A stretch of 64,000 nt of DNA, from assembly GCA_963932145.1 (NCBI GenBank), contig OZ010605.1, positions 23,874,172 to 23,938,171 of the forward strand, read 5' to 3'. The position numbers were made by a program, and so were the translations under genes. Below are positions 51,870 to 63,335 of this stretch, piece after piece. The notes beneath the pieces were generated by a model that was given only the letters and a program-made list of their open reading frames with translations, searched no databases and had not been told where the DNA came from. The stretch's first letter is position 1, and every line of letters begins with the position of its first letter. The stretch is from Acanthosepion lycidas (Eukaryota > Mollusca > Cephalopoda > Sepiida > Sepiidae).

Positions 51870-54690
51870 ATTTCTGAGTTCTGGTTTTATCTTTATTACA
51901 CGAATTATTCTCATCTGAATTTCTGAGTTCAGGTTTTCTCATTATTTCACGAATTATTCTTATCTGAATTTCTGAGTTCAGGTTTTCTCATTATTTCCCG
52001 AATTATTCTTATCTGAATTTCTGAGTTGAGGTTTACTCATTATTTCACGAATTATTCTTATCTGAATTTCTGAGCAGAGGTTTTCTCATTATTATACGAA
52101 TTATTTTTAACTGAATTTCTGAGTTCAGGTTTTCTCATTATTTCACGAATTATTCTTATATGAATTATTTGAGTTGAGGTTTTCTCATTATTTCACGAAT
52201 TATTCTTATCTGATTTTCTGATTTGTAGTTTTCTCATTATTTCACGAATTATTCTCAACTGAATTTCTGAGTTGAGGTTTTCTCATTATAATACGAATTA
52301 TTCTTAACTGAATTTCTGAGTTGAGGTTTTCTCATTATTTCACGAATTATTCTTATCTGAGTTCAGTTTTTCTCATTATTTCACGAATTATTCTTATCTG
52401 AATTTCTGAGTTCACGTTTTCTCATTATTTCACGAATTATTCTTAACTGAATTTCTGAGTTCAGGTTTTCTCATTATTTCACGAATTATTCTCATCTGAA
52501 TTTCTGAGTTCAGGTTTTCTCATTATTTCGCGAATTATTCTTATCTGAATTTCTGAGTTCAGGTTTTCTCATTATTTCACGAATTATTCTTATCTGAATT
52601 TCTGAGTTGAGGTTTACTCATTATTTCACGAATTATTCTTATCTGAATTTCTGGGCAGAGGTTTTCTTATTATTATACAAATTATTCTTAACTGAATTTC
52701 TGAGTTGAGGTTTTCTCATTATTTCACGAATTATTCTTAACTGAATTTCTGAGTCGAGGTTTTCTCATTATTTCACGAATTATTTTTATCTGAATTTCTG
52801 ATTTGTAGTTTTCTCATTATTTCACGAATTATTCTTATCTGAATTTCTGAGTTGAGGTTTTCTCATTATTATCAAATTATTCTTAACTGAATTTCTGAGT
52901 TTAAGGTTTTCTCATTATTTCACGAATTATTCTTATCTAGGTTCAGTTTTTCTCATTATAATCACGAATTATTCTTATCTGAATTTCTGAGTTCAGGTTT
53001 TCTCATTATTTCACGAATTATTCTTAACTGAATTTCTGAGTTCTGGTTTTATCATTATTACACGAATTATTCTCATCTGAATTTCTGAGTTCAGGTTTTC
53101 TCATTATTTCACGAATTATTCTTATCTGAATTTCTGAGTTCAGGTTTTCTCATTATTTCACGAATTATTCTTATCTGAATTTCTGAGTTGAGGTTTACTC
53201 ATTATTTTACGAATTATTCTTATCTGAATTTCTGAGCAGAGGTTTTCTCATTATTATACGAATTATTCTTAACTGAATTTCTGAGTTCTGGTTTTATCTT
53301 TATTACACGAATTATTCTCATCTGAATTTCTGAGTTCAGGTTTTCTCATTATTTCACGAATTATTCTTATCTGAATTTCTGAGTTCAGGTTTTCTCATTA
53401 TTTCCCGAATTATTCTTATCTGAATTTCTGAGTTGAGGTTTACTCATTATTTCACGAATTATTCTTATCTGAATTTCTGAGCAGAGGTTTTCTCATTATT
53501 ATACGAATTATTTTTAACTGAATTTCTGAGTTCAGGTTTTCTCATTATTTCACGAATTATTCTTATATGAATTATTTGAGTTGAGGTTTTCTCATTATTT
53601 CACGAATTATTCTTATCTGATTTTCTGATTTGTAGTTTTCTCATTATTTCACGAATTATTCTCAACTGAATTTCTGAGTTGAGGTTTTCTCATTATAATA
53701 CGAATTATTCTTAACTGAATTTCTGAGTTGAGGTTTTCTCATTATTTCACGAATTATTCTTATCTGAGTTCAGTTTTTCTCATTATTTCACGAATTATTC
53801 TTATCTGAATTTCTGAGTTCACGTTTTCTCATTATTTCACGAATTATTCTTAACTGAATTTCTGAGTTCAGGTTTTCTCATTATTTCACGAATTATTCTC
53901 ATCTGAATTTCTGAGTTCAGGTTTTCTCATTATTTCGCGAATTATTCTTATCTGAATTTCTGAGTTCAGGTTTTCTCATTATTTCACGAATTATTCTTAT
54001 CTGAATTTCTGAGTTGAGGTTTACTCATTATTTCACGAATTATTCTTATCTGAATTTCTGGGCAGAGGTTTTCTTATTATTATACAAATTATTCTTAACT
54101 GAATTTCTGAGTTGAGGTTTTCTCATTATTTCACGAATTATTCTTAACTGAATTTCTGAGTCGAGGTTTTCTCATTATTTCACGAATTATTTTTATCTGA
54201 ATTTCTGATTTGTAGTTTTCTCATTATTTCACGAATTATTCTTATCTGAATTTCTGAGTTGAGGTTTTCTCATTATTATCAAATTATTCTTAACTGAATT
54301 TCTGAGTTTAAGGTTTTCTCATTATTTCACGAATTATTCTTATCTAGGTTCAGTTTTTCTCATTATAATCACGAATTATTCTTATCTGAATTTCTGAGTT
54401 CAGGTTTTCTCATTATTTCACGAATTATTCTTAACTGAATTTCTGAGTTCTGGTTTTATCATTATTACACGAATTATTCTCATCTGAATTTCTGAGTTCA
54501 GGTTTTCTCATTATTTCACGAATTATTCTTATCTGAATTTCTGAGTTCAGGTTTTCTCATTATTTCACGAATTATTCTTATCTGAATTTCTGAGTTGAGG
54601 TTTACTCATTATTTTACGAATTATTCTTATCTGAATTTCTGAGCAGAGGTTTTCTCATTATTATACGAATTATTTTTAACTGAATTTCTG
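51870..54690 (+). repeat. Two tandem copies of a 1,407-bp higher-order repeat
   Basis: GTTCTGGTTTTATCTTTATT lies at 51,878 and 53,285, CTGGGCAGAGG at 52,651 and 54,058, and the variant TATCTAGGTTCAG (GTTCAG part) at 52,941 and 54,348. All are 1,407 bp apart, including the shared private change CTAGG, so this duplication is recent. Confidence 0.9.
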
Positions 54691-55079
54691 AGTTCAGGTT
54701 TTCTCATTATTTCACGAATTATTCTTATATGAATTTCTGAGTTGAGGTTTTCTCATTATTTCACGAATTATTCTTAACTGAATTTCTGAGTTGAGGTTTT
54801 CTCATTATTTCACGAATTATTCTTATCTGAATTTCTGAGTTCAGGTTTTCTCATTATTTCACGCATTATTCTTATCTGAATTTCTGAGTTGAGGTTTTCT
54901 CATTATTTCACGTATTATTCTTATCTGAATTTCTGAGTTCAGGTTTTCTCATTATTTCACGAATTATTCTTATCTGAGTTTCTGATTTGTGGTTTTCACA
55001 TTATTTCACGAATTATTCTCATCTGAATTTCTGAGTTGAGGTTTTCTCATTATTTCACGAATTATTCTTAACTGAATTT

Positions 55080-58020
55080 CTGAGTCGAGGTGTTCTCATT
55101 ATTTCACGAATTATTCTAAACTGAATTTCTGAGTTGATGTTTTCTCATTATTTCATGAATTATTCTTATGTAAATTATTGAGTTGAGGTTTTCTCATTAT
55201 TTCACGAATTATTCTTATCTTAATTTCTGAGTTCAGGTTTTCTCATTATTTCACGAATTATTCTTATCTGAATTTCTGAGTTGAGGTTTTCTCATTATTT
55301 CACGAATTATTCTTATCTGAATTTCTGAGTTGAGGATTTCTCATTATTTCACGAATTATTCTTATCTGAGTTTCTGAGTTGAGGTTTTCTCATTATTTCA
55401 CGAATTATTCTTATCCGAATTTCTGAGTTGAGGTTTTCTCATTATTATACGAATTATTCTTAACTGAATTTCTGAGTTCAGGTTTTCTCAATTATTTCAC
55501 GAATTATTCTTATCTGAATTTCTGAGTTGATGTTTACTCATTATTTCACGAATTATTCTTAACTGAATTTCTGAGTTGAAGTGTTCTAATTTTTCATGAA
55601 TTATTCTCAACTGAATTTCTGAGTTGAGGTTTACTCATTATTTCACGAATAATTCTTAACTGAATTTTTGAGTCGTGGTTTTCTCATTATTTCACGAATT
55701 ATTCTTATCTGAATTTCTGAGTTGTGTTTTCTCATTATTTCACGAATTATTCTTATCTGAATTTCTGAGTTCAGGTTTACTCATTATTTCACGAATTATT
55801 CTTATGTGAATTTCTGAGTTCAGGTTTTCTCATTATTTCACGAATTATTCTTAACTGAATTTCCGAGTTGCGGTTTTCTCATTATTTCACGAATTATTCT
55901 TATCTGAATTTCTGAGTTGAGGATTTCTCATTATTTCACGAATTATTCTTATCTGAGTTTCTGAGTTGAGGTTTTCTCATTATTTCACGAATTATTCCTA
56001 TCTGAATTTCTGAGATCAGCCTTACTCATTATTTCACGAATTATTCTCATCTGAATTTCTGAGTTCATGTTTTCTCATTATTTCACGAATTATTCTCAAC
56101 TGAATTTCTGAGTTTATGTTTTCTCATTATTTCACGAATTATTCTCATCTTAATTTCTGATCTGAGGTTTTCTCATTATTTCACGAATTATTCTTATCTG
56201 AATTTCTGTGTTCAGTTTTTCTCATTATTTCACGAATTATTCTCAACTGAATTTCTGAGTTTAGGTTTTCTCATTATTTCACGAATTATTCTTATCTGAA
56301 TTTCTAAGTCGAGGTCTTCTCATTATTTCACGAATTATTCTTATCTGAATTTGGGAGTTGAGGTTTTCTCTTTATTTCACGATATATTCTTAACTGAATT
56401 TCTGAGTCGAGGTGTTCTCATTATTTCACGAATTATTCTAAACTGAATTTCTGAGTTGATGTTTTCTCATTATTTCATGAATTATTCTTATGTAAATTAT
56501 TGAGTTGAGGTTTTCTCATTATTTCACGAATTATTCTTATCTTAATTTCTGAGTTCAGGTTTTCTCATTATTTCACGAATTATTCTTATCTGAATTTCTG
56601 AGTTGAGGTTTTCTCATTATTTCACGAATTATTCTTATCTGAATTTCTGAGTTGAGGATTTCTCATTATTTCACGAATTATTCTTATCTGAGTTTCTGAG
56701 TTGAGGTTTTCTCATTATTTCACGAATTATTCTTATCCGAATTTCTGAGTTGAGGTTTTCTCATTATTATACGAATTATTCTTAACTGAATTTCTGAGTT
56801 CAGGTTTTCTCAATTATTTCACGAATTATTCTTATCTGAATTTCTGAGTTGAGGTTTTCTCATTATTTCACGAATTATTCTTAACTGAATTTCTGAGTTG
56901 ATGTGTTCTAATTTTTCATGAATTATTCTCAACTGAATTTCTGAGTTGAGGTTTACTCATTATTTCACGAATAATTCTTAACTGAATTTTTGAGTCGTGG
57001 TTTTCTCATTATTTCACGAATTATTCTTATCTGAATTTCTGAGTTCAGGTTTACTCATTATTTCACGAATTATTCTTATGTGAATTTCTGAGTTCAGGTT
57101 TTCTCATTATTTCACGAATTATTCTTAACTGAATTTCTGAGTTGCGGTTTTCTCATTATTTCACGAATTATTCTTATCTGAATTTCTGAGTTGAGGATTT
57201 CTCATTATTTCACGAATTATTCTTATCTGAGTTTCTGAGTTGAGGTTTTCTCATTATTTCACGAATTATTCCTATCTGAATTTCTGAGTTGAGGTTTTCT
57301 CATTATTATACGAATTATTCTTAACTGAATTTCTGAGTTCAGGTTTTCTCAATTATTTCACGAATTATTCTTATCTGAATTTCTGAGATCAGCCTTTCTC
57401 ATTATTTCACGAATTATTCTCATCTGAATTTCTGAGTTCATGTTTTCTCATTATTTCACGAATTATTCTCAACTGAATTTCTGAGTTTAGGTTTTCTCAT
57501 TATTTCACGAATTATTCTCATCTTAATTTCTGATCTGAGGTTTTCTCATTATTTCACGAATTATTCTTATCTGAATTTCTGTGTTCAGGTTTTCTCATTA
57601 TTTCAAGAATTATTCTCAACTGAATTTCTGAGTTTAGGTTTTCTCATTATTTCACGAATTATTCTTATCTGAATTTCTAAGTCGAGGTCTTCTCATTATT
57701 TCACGAATTATTCTTATCTGAATTTCTGAGTTCATGTTTTCTCATTATTTCACGAATTATTCTCAACTGAATTTCTGAGTTTAGGTTTTCTCATTATTTC
57801 ACGAATTATTCTCATCTTAATTTCTGATCTGAGGTTTTCTCATTATTTCACGAATTATTCTTATCTGAATTTCTGTGTTCAGGTTTTCTCATTATTTCAA
57901 GAATTATTCTCAACTGAATTTCTGAGTTTAGGTTTTCTCATTATTTCACGAATTATTCTTATCTGAATTTCTAAGTCGAGGTCTTCTCATTATTTCACGA
58001 ATTATTCTTATCTGAATTTC
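55080..58020 (+). repeat. Right-end blocks: 1,322-bp and 294-bp duplications
   Basis: TGAGTCGAGGTGTTC followed by TTATGTAAATTATTGAG recurs at 55,081 and 56,403 (1,322 bp). GTTCATG followed by CATCTTAATTTCTGATCTG recurs at 57,436 and 57,730 (294 bp, six units). Confidence 0.8.
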
Positions 58021-58735
58021 TGAGTCGAGGTGTTCTCATTATTTCACGAATTATTCTTAACTGAATTTCTGAGTTCAGGTGTTCTCTTTATTTTACGAAT
58101 TATTCTTAACTGAATTTCTGAGTTGATATTTTCTCATTATTTCATGAATTATTCTTATCTGAATTTCTGAGTTGAAGTTTTCTCATTATTTAACGAATTA
58201 TTCTCATCTGAATTTGGGAGTTGAGGTTTTCTCTTTATTTCACGATATATTCTTAACTGAATTTCTGAGTCGAGGTGTTCTCATTATTTTACGAATTATT
58301 CTTCACTGAATTTCTGAGTTGATATTTTCTCATTATTTCATCAATTATTCTTATCTGAATTTCTGAGTTGAAGTTTTCTCATTATTTCACGAATTATTCT
58401 CATCTGAATTTCGGAGTTGAGGTTTTCTCTTTATTTCACGATATATTCTTAACTGAATTTCTGAGTCGAGGTGTTCTCATTATTTTACGAATTATTCTAA
58501 ACTGAATTTCTGAGTTGAGATTTTCTCATTATTTCACGAATTATTCTTAACTGAATTTCTGAGTAGAGGTGTTCTCATTATTTCACGAATTATTCTTAAC
58601 TGAATTTCTGAATTGAGGTTTTCTCATTACTTCACGAATTATTCTTAACTGAATTTCTGAGTTGAGGTTTTCTCATTACTTCACGAATTATTCTTAACTG
58701 AATTTCCGAAACGAGATTTTCCCATTCGTTCAAGA

Positions 58736-59643
58736 AGTATTTAATTTTTTTTTTTTTTTCCGTGTTGGGCATAAAATTTCGGTCGGTTTATCCTCTGATG
58801 TTCTTTGAGTGTTTCTGACATTTAAAACGGATTCAATGCATGACACACACTTTTATTTCTTCTGTTTCATTTAAAAATACAAATGACTGACCGCAAAGAC
58901 CAAGATATTTCATCATATTGTAACATTTCTTTTTGCAATTTGTTGTTTTTATAAAGCCAAATTTTACAAGTAAGTTGATAGAAATTAAAATACATTTCCC
59001 TTTGATATCATCCGATTTTACCTTCTTCTAAGTAATTTTGGCGTAAAGACATTCACACATCGTACTTTCTATGTGAAGCTTTTCTTCGCGACTATTCAGT
59101 AAGTAATTAGATTTTTATGGAAAACTGTTGTGGTGACTCACCAACCCAGCATTAAAAATATAAAAATTTCCGACAATATTTGTTCCTAGTGAAATATAAT
59201 TCATCAATTTAGGTTTTTTTTTGATTGTTTGTTGTTTTTTTTTTCTTTTTTTGTGAAATAAAATTTATTACCGGAAAGAAATCTATTGATGCTTCGCAAA
59301 TTTTTGCCTTTTTTTAACCATGTGCTTGGAATATAATATTAACCGGCGATCCGTGCGAATGAGCCATAATTATTAATTGCTCTTCGTGAAGAAGTTATAT
59401 TGAAGAGAAATAGTGAAAATGTGGGCGTGTGTTTGAGTCAAAAAAGGAAATAAATAATGAAAAACAGAGATGCCAAGAAGCAAATAAAATAGAAAAGGTT
59501 AAAGTAAGAAAAAGGGTAGGAGTAAGGGGGGATGAAGTTGAGATAAAATACAATAATAATAAGAACAACAAGAAATGATCGAAAAAGAAAGAAAGAAAGC
59601 TAAATACGAATTTATTAGAAAGGAAAATACCGACATAGTAAAT
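58736..59643. other. Right flank: poly-T, AT-rich spacer and purine-rich tract
   Basis: The satellite stops at GAAGTATTTAA, followed by a T-run (about 58,746-58,760). From about 59,430 to 59,610 the + strand is rich in A and G (GAAAAAGAAAGAAAGAAAGC) and leads into the GATA array. No gene is seen. Confidence 0.6.
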
Positions 59644-59657
59644 ATGAAGAGACTGAC

Positions 59658-59696
<39 letters not shown>

Positions 59697-59707
59697 TGAT
59701 GAGACTG

Positions 59708-59744
<37 letters not shown>

Positions 59745-59831
59745 TGATGAGACTGAGATAGATAGATTGATAGATAGATAGATAGGATGAGACTGAGATA
59801 GATAGATAGATAGATAGATAGGATGAGACTG

Positions 59832-59865
<34 letters not shown>

Positions 59866-59971
59866 GATGAGACTGAGATAGAGAGATAGATAGATAAATA
59901 GATAGATACATAGATAGATAGGATGAGACTGAGATAGATAGATAGATAGATAGATAGATATGATGAGACTG

Positions 59972-60008
<37 letters not shown>

Positions 60009-60019
60009 TGATGAGACTG

Positions 60020-60071
<52 letters not shown>

Positions 60072-60099
60072 GGATAGATAGATAGATATGATGAGACTG

Positions 60100-60144
<45 letters not shown>

Positions 60145-60156
60145 TGATGAGACTGG

Positions 60157-60213
<57 letters not shown>

Positions 60214-60223
60214 GATGAGACTG

Positions 60224-60273
<50 letters not shown>

Positions 60274-60283
60274 GATTAGACTG

Positions 60284-60317
<34 letters not shown>

Positions 60318-60415
60318 GATGAGACTGAGATAGAGAGATAGATAGATAAATAGATAGATACATAGATAGATAGGATGAGACTGAGATAGATAGATAGATA
60401 GATATGATGAGACTG

Positions 60416-60452
<37 letters not shown>

Positions 60453-60463
60453 TGATGAGACTG

Positions 60464-60524
<61 letters not shown>

Positions 60525-60535
60525 TGATGAGACTG

Positions 60536-60588
<53 letters not shown>

Positions 60589-60600
60589 TGATGAGACTGG

Positions 60601-60644
<44 letters not shown>

Positions 60645-60655
60645 TGATGAGACTG

Positions 60656-60700
<45 letters not shown>

Positions 60701-60733
60701 TGATGAGACTGAGATAGATAGATAGATAGATAT

Positions 60734-60764
<31 letters not shown>

Positions 60765-60797
60765 TGATGAGACTGAGATAGATAGATAGATAGATAT

Positions 60798-60828
<31 letters not shown>

Positions 60829-60839
60829 TGATGAGACTG

Positions 60840-60893
<54 letters not shown>

Positions 60894-60923
60894 GATGAGA
60901 CTGAGATAGATAGATTACTGAGA
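59644..60923 (+). repeat. 1.3-kb (GATA)n array interrupted by GATGAGACTGA spacers
   Basis: Runs of GATA of varying length are separated by about 23 copies of the spacer (T/G)GATGAGACTGA. Some spacers have point changes (GATTAGACTG, GACTGGGATA). A sub-block with GAGAGATAGATAGATAAATA is duplicated 452 bp apart (59,881 and 60,333). The long minus-strand frame here is only the YLSI translation of the repeat. Confidence 0.97.
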
Positions 60924-61524
60924 TAATAAAAGTTTAGTCAAGTTTGCCACATATTTATCAAGGAAGTATACATTTATCCGTTAAATATATTTCTATAAAT
61001 GGAAGCGCTGTTGAACTATGAGAAAAGGATTCACTGCGGAAATTCCTCCTGGGATAATTTATATTTAATTTCGAAAGGACTGAATGCAGCACTTCATCTT
61101 CCCTCAGTTATATATCAAATAGCAATGAAGACTATACTTTCTAGACTTGTTTTGGCTAAGAAAAACACAATTCTGAATTTAAAACAATCAGAGAATTCAA
61201 CGGAAAACAACTCAAATCTTTTTTCATACGAGAACTAATCGCAATACACAATTCAAATATCACCTATGTATTTAAAGAGTGATACCTTTCTGTAAAAAAA
61301 AAGAAGTTGCGTGTCTCAAGGTTTTTTTCGCAAAATCACACACAAACATCAAAATGTTTGTTAGAACGGAAGTGTTTAGAAAATTTCTCCTACCTATTGT
61401 CTCGGCTTCAGTCGCGTTTCCAACCCCATAGTATAGTTCCTTGTGTCTTTTTATATCTATGTTCATGGTAATTTTTCTGCTGAGCTTTCCACTTTAGTAC
61501 CTCGGCTTCATGAATTTCAAAGTA
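60924..61524. other. Spacer without recognised genes
   Basis: A 79-codon plus-strand frame (60,999-61,238) and a 64-codon minus-strand frame (61,466-61,272) have no recognisable motif. I do not call them genes. Confidence 0.45.
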
Positions 61525-61571
61525 GTACTAGATTGGCAGTTAGGTTTCATCATTATACTGTTGAATTTGCT
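61525..61571 (+). repeat. Dispersed repeat fragment, copy 1
   Basis: GTACTAGATTGGCAGTTAGG and the next 25 bp match 63,939-63,987 in the same orientation, with a few changes. The similarity stops where MITE copy 4 begins. Confidence 0.75.
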
Positions 61572-61576
61572 AAGTA

Positions 61577-61678
61577 TTAGGTTGGTGCAAAAATAATGAC
61601 GTAATAATGTCGTTTTTTGACGTATTTTTAAGGTCAAAAAACGACATTATTACGTCATTATTTTTTGCACCAACCTTA
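61577..61678. mobile_element. Mariner-type palindromic MITE, copy 4 (long form)
   Basis: 102 bp, starting TTAGGTTGGTGCAAAAATAA. It is flanked by TA (61,575-61,576 and 61,679-61,680). The right end reads CCAACCTTA, one change from the perfect complement. It has the same internal AATAATGACGTAATAATGTC as copy 3. Confidence 0.92.
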
Positions 61679-62958
61679 TATCTATTCTAATAAATTCTTC
61701 TCGGAAAATCTCTTCCAGCTTCTTAGATTCCACTCAAGTAAGATGTTCAACAGTTTCAATTGAGCTTTACTCATCATCTTCTTTCTCCTTGAATCCTGTT
61801 CTTTTTATTGTTATTTCACCTCAATATTTTTTTTCTCATTTTCCTTCAGTCTCAGTAACCTCCTTGCGCGTTAGTGGCTTTATTCACTTGCTTGGAGTGA
61901 AATGGTTTTAAAAGTTGCCTATTATCACTTCGTAACATCTTTAAGGTAAATGTCGCTAACAGATCAGTGAATCCAACGTGCTTTCTGGAATACATTTTCA
62001 TACAAACCATATTATGCAAAAGAGTTTATGCATGCTTAATTTTGCTGCTCATTTTAAACACATTTCGTAAAGTTTTATATCGAAGTAGAATGTAATCCTT
62101 AAAGTTATTCCTAACAATATTGGATTTTCTCCTCTATATTCAATATTTGTTTAGTATGTTTCGACCAATTCATTCTCCATGCCTAGGTAATGTGGAATTT
62201 TTTTGCTAAAGTTGGCTGCTTTCTTAAAAATACCAGTCAGTTATTTTACAGCGACATATCCATCTGTTCGTATCGGATCAGGACAGTCTGTCAAGTTTCG
62301 AACGTGTGACCATGACCTTTTCACAATTATTACATAGAATCATGCCTTTGTGCCCGGGCAAATGTTCTGATCCCTTCTAACCTCTGCTGCGTCGTAGGTC
62401 TCATGAAAAGGATTTTTTTTTCAGATTCCTTGTGCTTAGGATGGATTATGTTTTTCTTTTTCCTTCAAATTGTCATCCTGTGCTGACGCGATTTTAATCT
62501 TCATTTTGAAGGCTTTTTTGATCGATACCAAAAAAGCCACAGTTCTATTACGTGATACTCTTTATTAGAATATTTAATACTGGGAATCAAATCAGATGTC
62601 AAAAGGATGATAGAATAACTTGACGAAGTATCTATACTAAAATATAGATAAATCATAATCCTTACTAGTTTAAAATAGTAATAGAGCGCATTTGAAATGC
62701 ATTTACAAAAAATTTCACAACTATTGATTACATTACTTTTTTTCATCTTAACAATTCACCCATGAAGATGATCTTGAATGAAATTCAAAGTACTTGGGGA
62801 AATAAAAAAAATGAAAAAACTACGGCGCCTTCCTAAATGAATCGAAAATCCACATTAATTCAATCTGAGAATACGAGAGGATTAAAATAAAAATAGACAT
62901 ATGTCTAGATTATTATTCAACAACACATGCTTGAAGATATGATGCCTAAATATGCACA

Positions 62959-62960
<2 letters not shown>
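61679..62960. other. Spacer without supported genes
   Basis: AT-rich. A minus-strand stretch near 62,370-62,230 reads LCNNC ... RWICRC with stops nearby. This is suggestive of a zinc-binding fragment but too weak to name. Confidence 0.4.

Positions 62961-63034
<74 letters not shown>
62961..63034. repeat. (TA)n microsatellite
   Basis: A pure TA run of about 74 bp, followed by AAGTATAGGATTGGTGTAT, which nearly repeats the phrase after the tract at 11,892. Confidence 0.97.
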
Positions 63035-63036
<2 letters not shown>

Positions 63037-63122
63037 TATAGGATTGGTGTATACGGAATAAATTCCAATAACCAACAATTACTATTCTTAAAAGAGTGCT
63101 CAATACAGAGTAGAGCGAATAA

Positions 63123-63270
63123 AATTATTTATTTAAAATTTATAACATAAATATGTAATAAAATCACTACAAAAATAGCCATTTTGTTTCAACACATCTG
63201 GTGTCTCATCAAGTTATGTTGAAACAAAATCGCTATTTAACATATTTATGTTATAATTTTTGAATAAATA

Positions 63271-63272
<2 letters not shown>
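63123..63272. mobile_element. Hairpin (MITE-like) repeat
   Basis: The left arm (about 63,123-63,194; includes TTATAACATAAATATG and CATTTTGTTTCAACA) and right arm (63,217-63,272; TGTTGAAACAAAAT ... CATATTTATGTTATAA) are complementary around a loop holding GGTGTCTCATCAAG. The right arm is shorter because it lacks about 20 bp. The left part matches 12,495-12,610 in inverse orientation. Confidence 0.78.

Positions 63273-63332
<60 letters not shown>
63273..63332. repeat. (TA)n microsatellite
   Basis: A pure TA run between the hairpin repeat and the hammerhead-like element. Confidence 0.97.

Positions 63333-63335
<3 letters not shown>

Larger units (their letters stand above)
13076..58735 (+). repeat. 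45.7-kb satellite array of a 49-bp unit, about 930 copies
   Basis: The array is uninterrupted and head-to-tail. A consensus unit reads GAATTTCTGAGTTGAGGTTT, then TCTCATTATTTCACGAATTA, then TTCTTATCT, total 49 bp. The first two units (starting 13,082 and 13,131) are exactly 49 bp apart, and the period holds to the right end. Composition on + is about 24 T, 11 A, 7 G and 7 C per unit. Most differences between units fall in two short windows (around GAGTTGAGG and TTATCTG), while TTTTCTCATTATTTCACGAATTATTC is nearly constant. Shortened 41-bp units and 50-bp units (ATAATCACG) recur at fixed places in higher-order repeats. No unit is inverted and I saw no foreign insertion. The 49-bp length and TGA triplets in each unit close all frames, so it is non-coding. 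It is a minisatellite by unit size and satellite DNA by array size. A centromeric or heterochromatic role is possible but unproven. Confidence 0.98.

Noticed and set aside
13076..58735. The satellite as a CRISPR array or a tandem-repeat protein gene
   Set aside because: There are no unique spacers between repeats, the unit is continuous, and the surroundings are animal-type TE debris. 49 is not a multiple of 3 and TGA occurs in each unit, so no frame stays open.
13076..58735. Heat-shock-element-like GAA/TTC words and a CENP-B box in the satellite unit
   Set aside because: GAATTATTC and GAATTTC have the wrong spacing for nGAAnnTTCn, and no TTCGnnnnAnnCGGG match exists in the unit.
59395..60363. 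A 322-codon minus-strand open frame
   Set aside because: Almost all of it is YLSI repeated, the plain translation of TATC repeats. The remaining tail has no domain. A chance frame in a microsatellite.
60999..61238. A 79-codon plus-strand frame beside the GATA array
   Set aside because: Short, no motif, no splice context. It lies between repeats.
62230..62400. A possible zinc-binding transposase fragment on the minus strand (LCNNC ... RWICRC)
   Set aside because: Only two cysteine pairs with a stop between them and no catalytic domain. Similarity to Merlin/ISXO2-type N-termini is only an impression. A translated search against transposases would decide.
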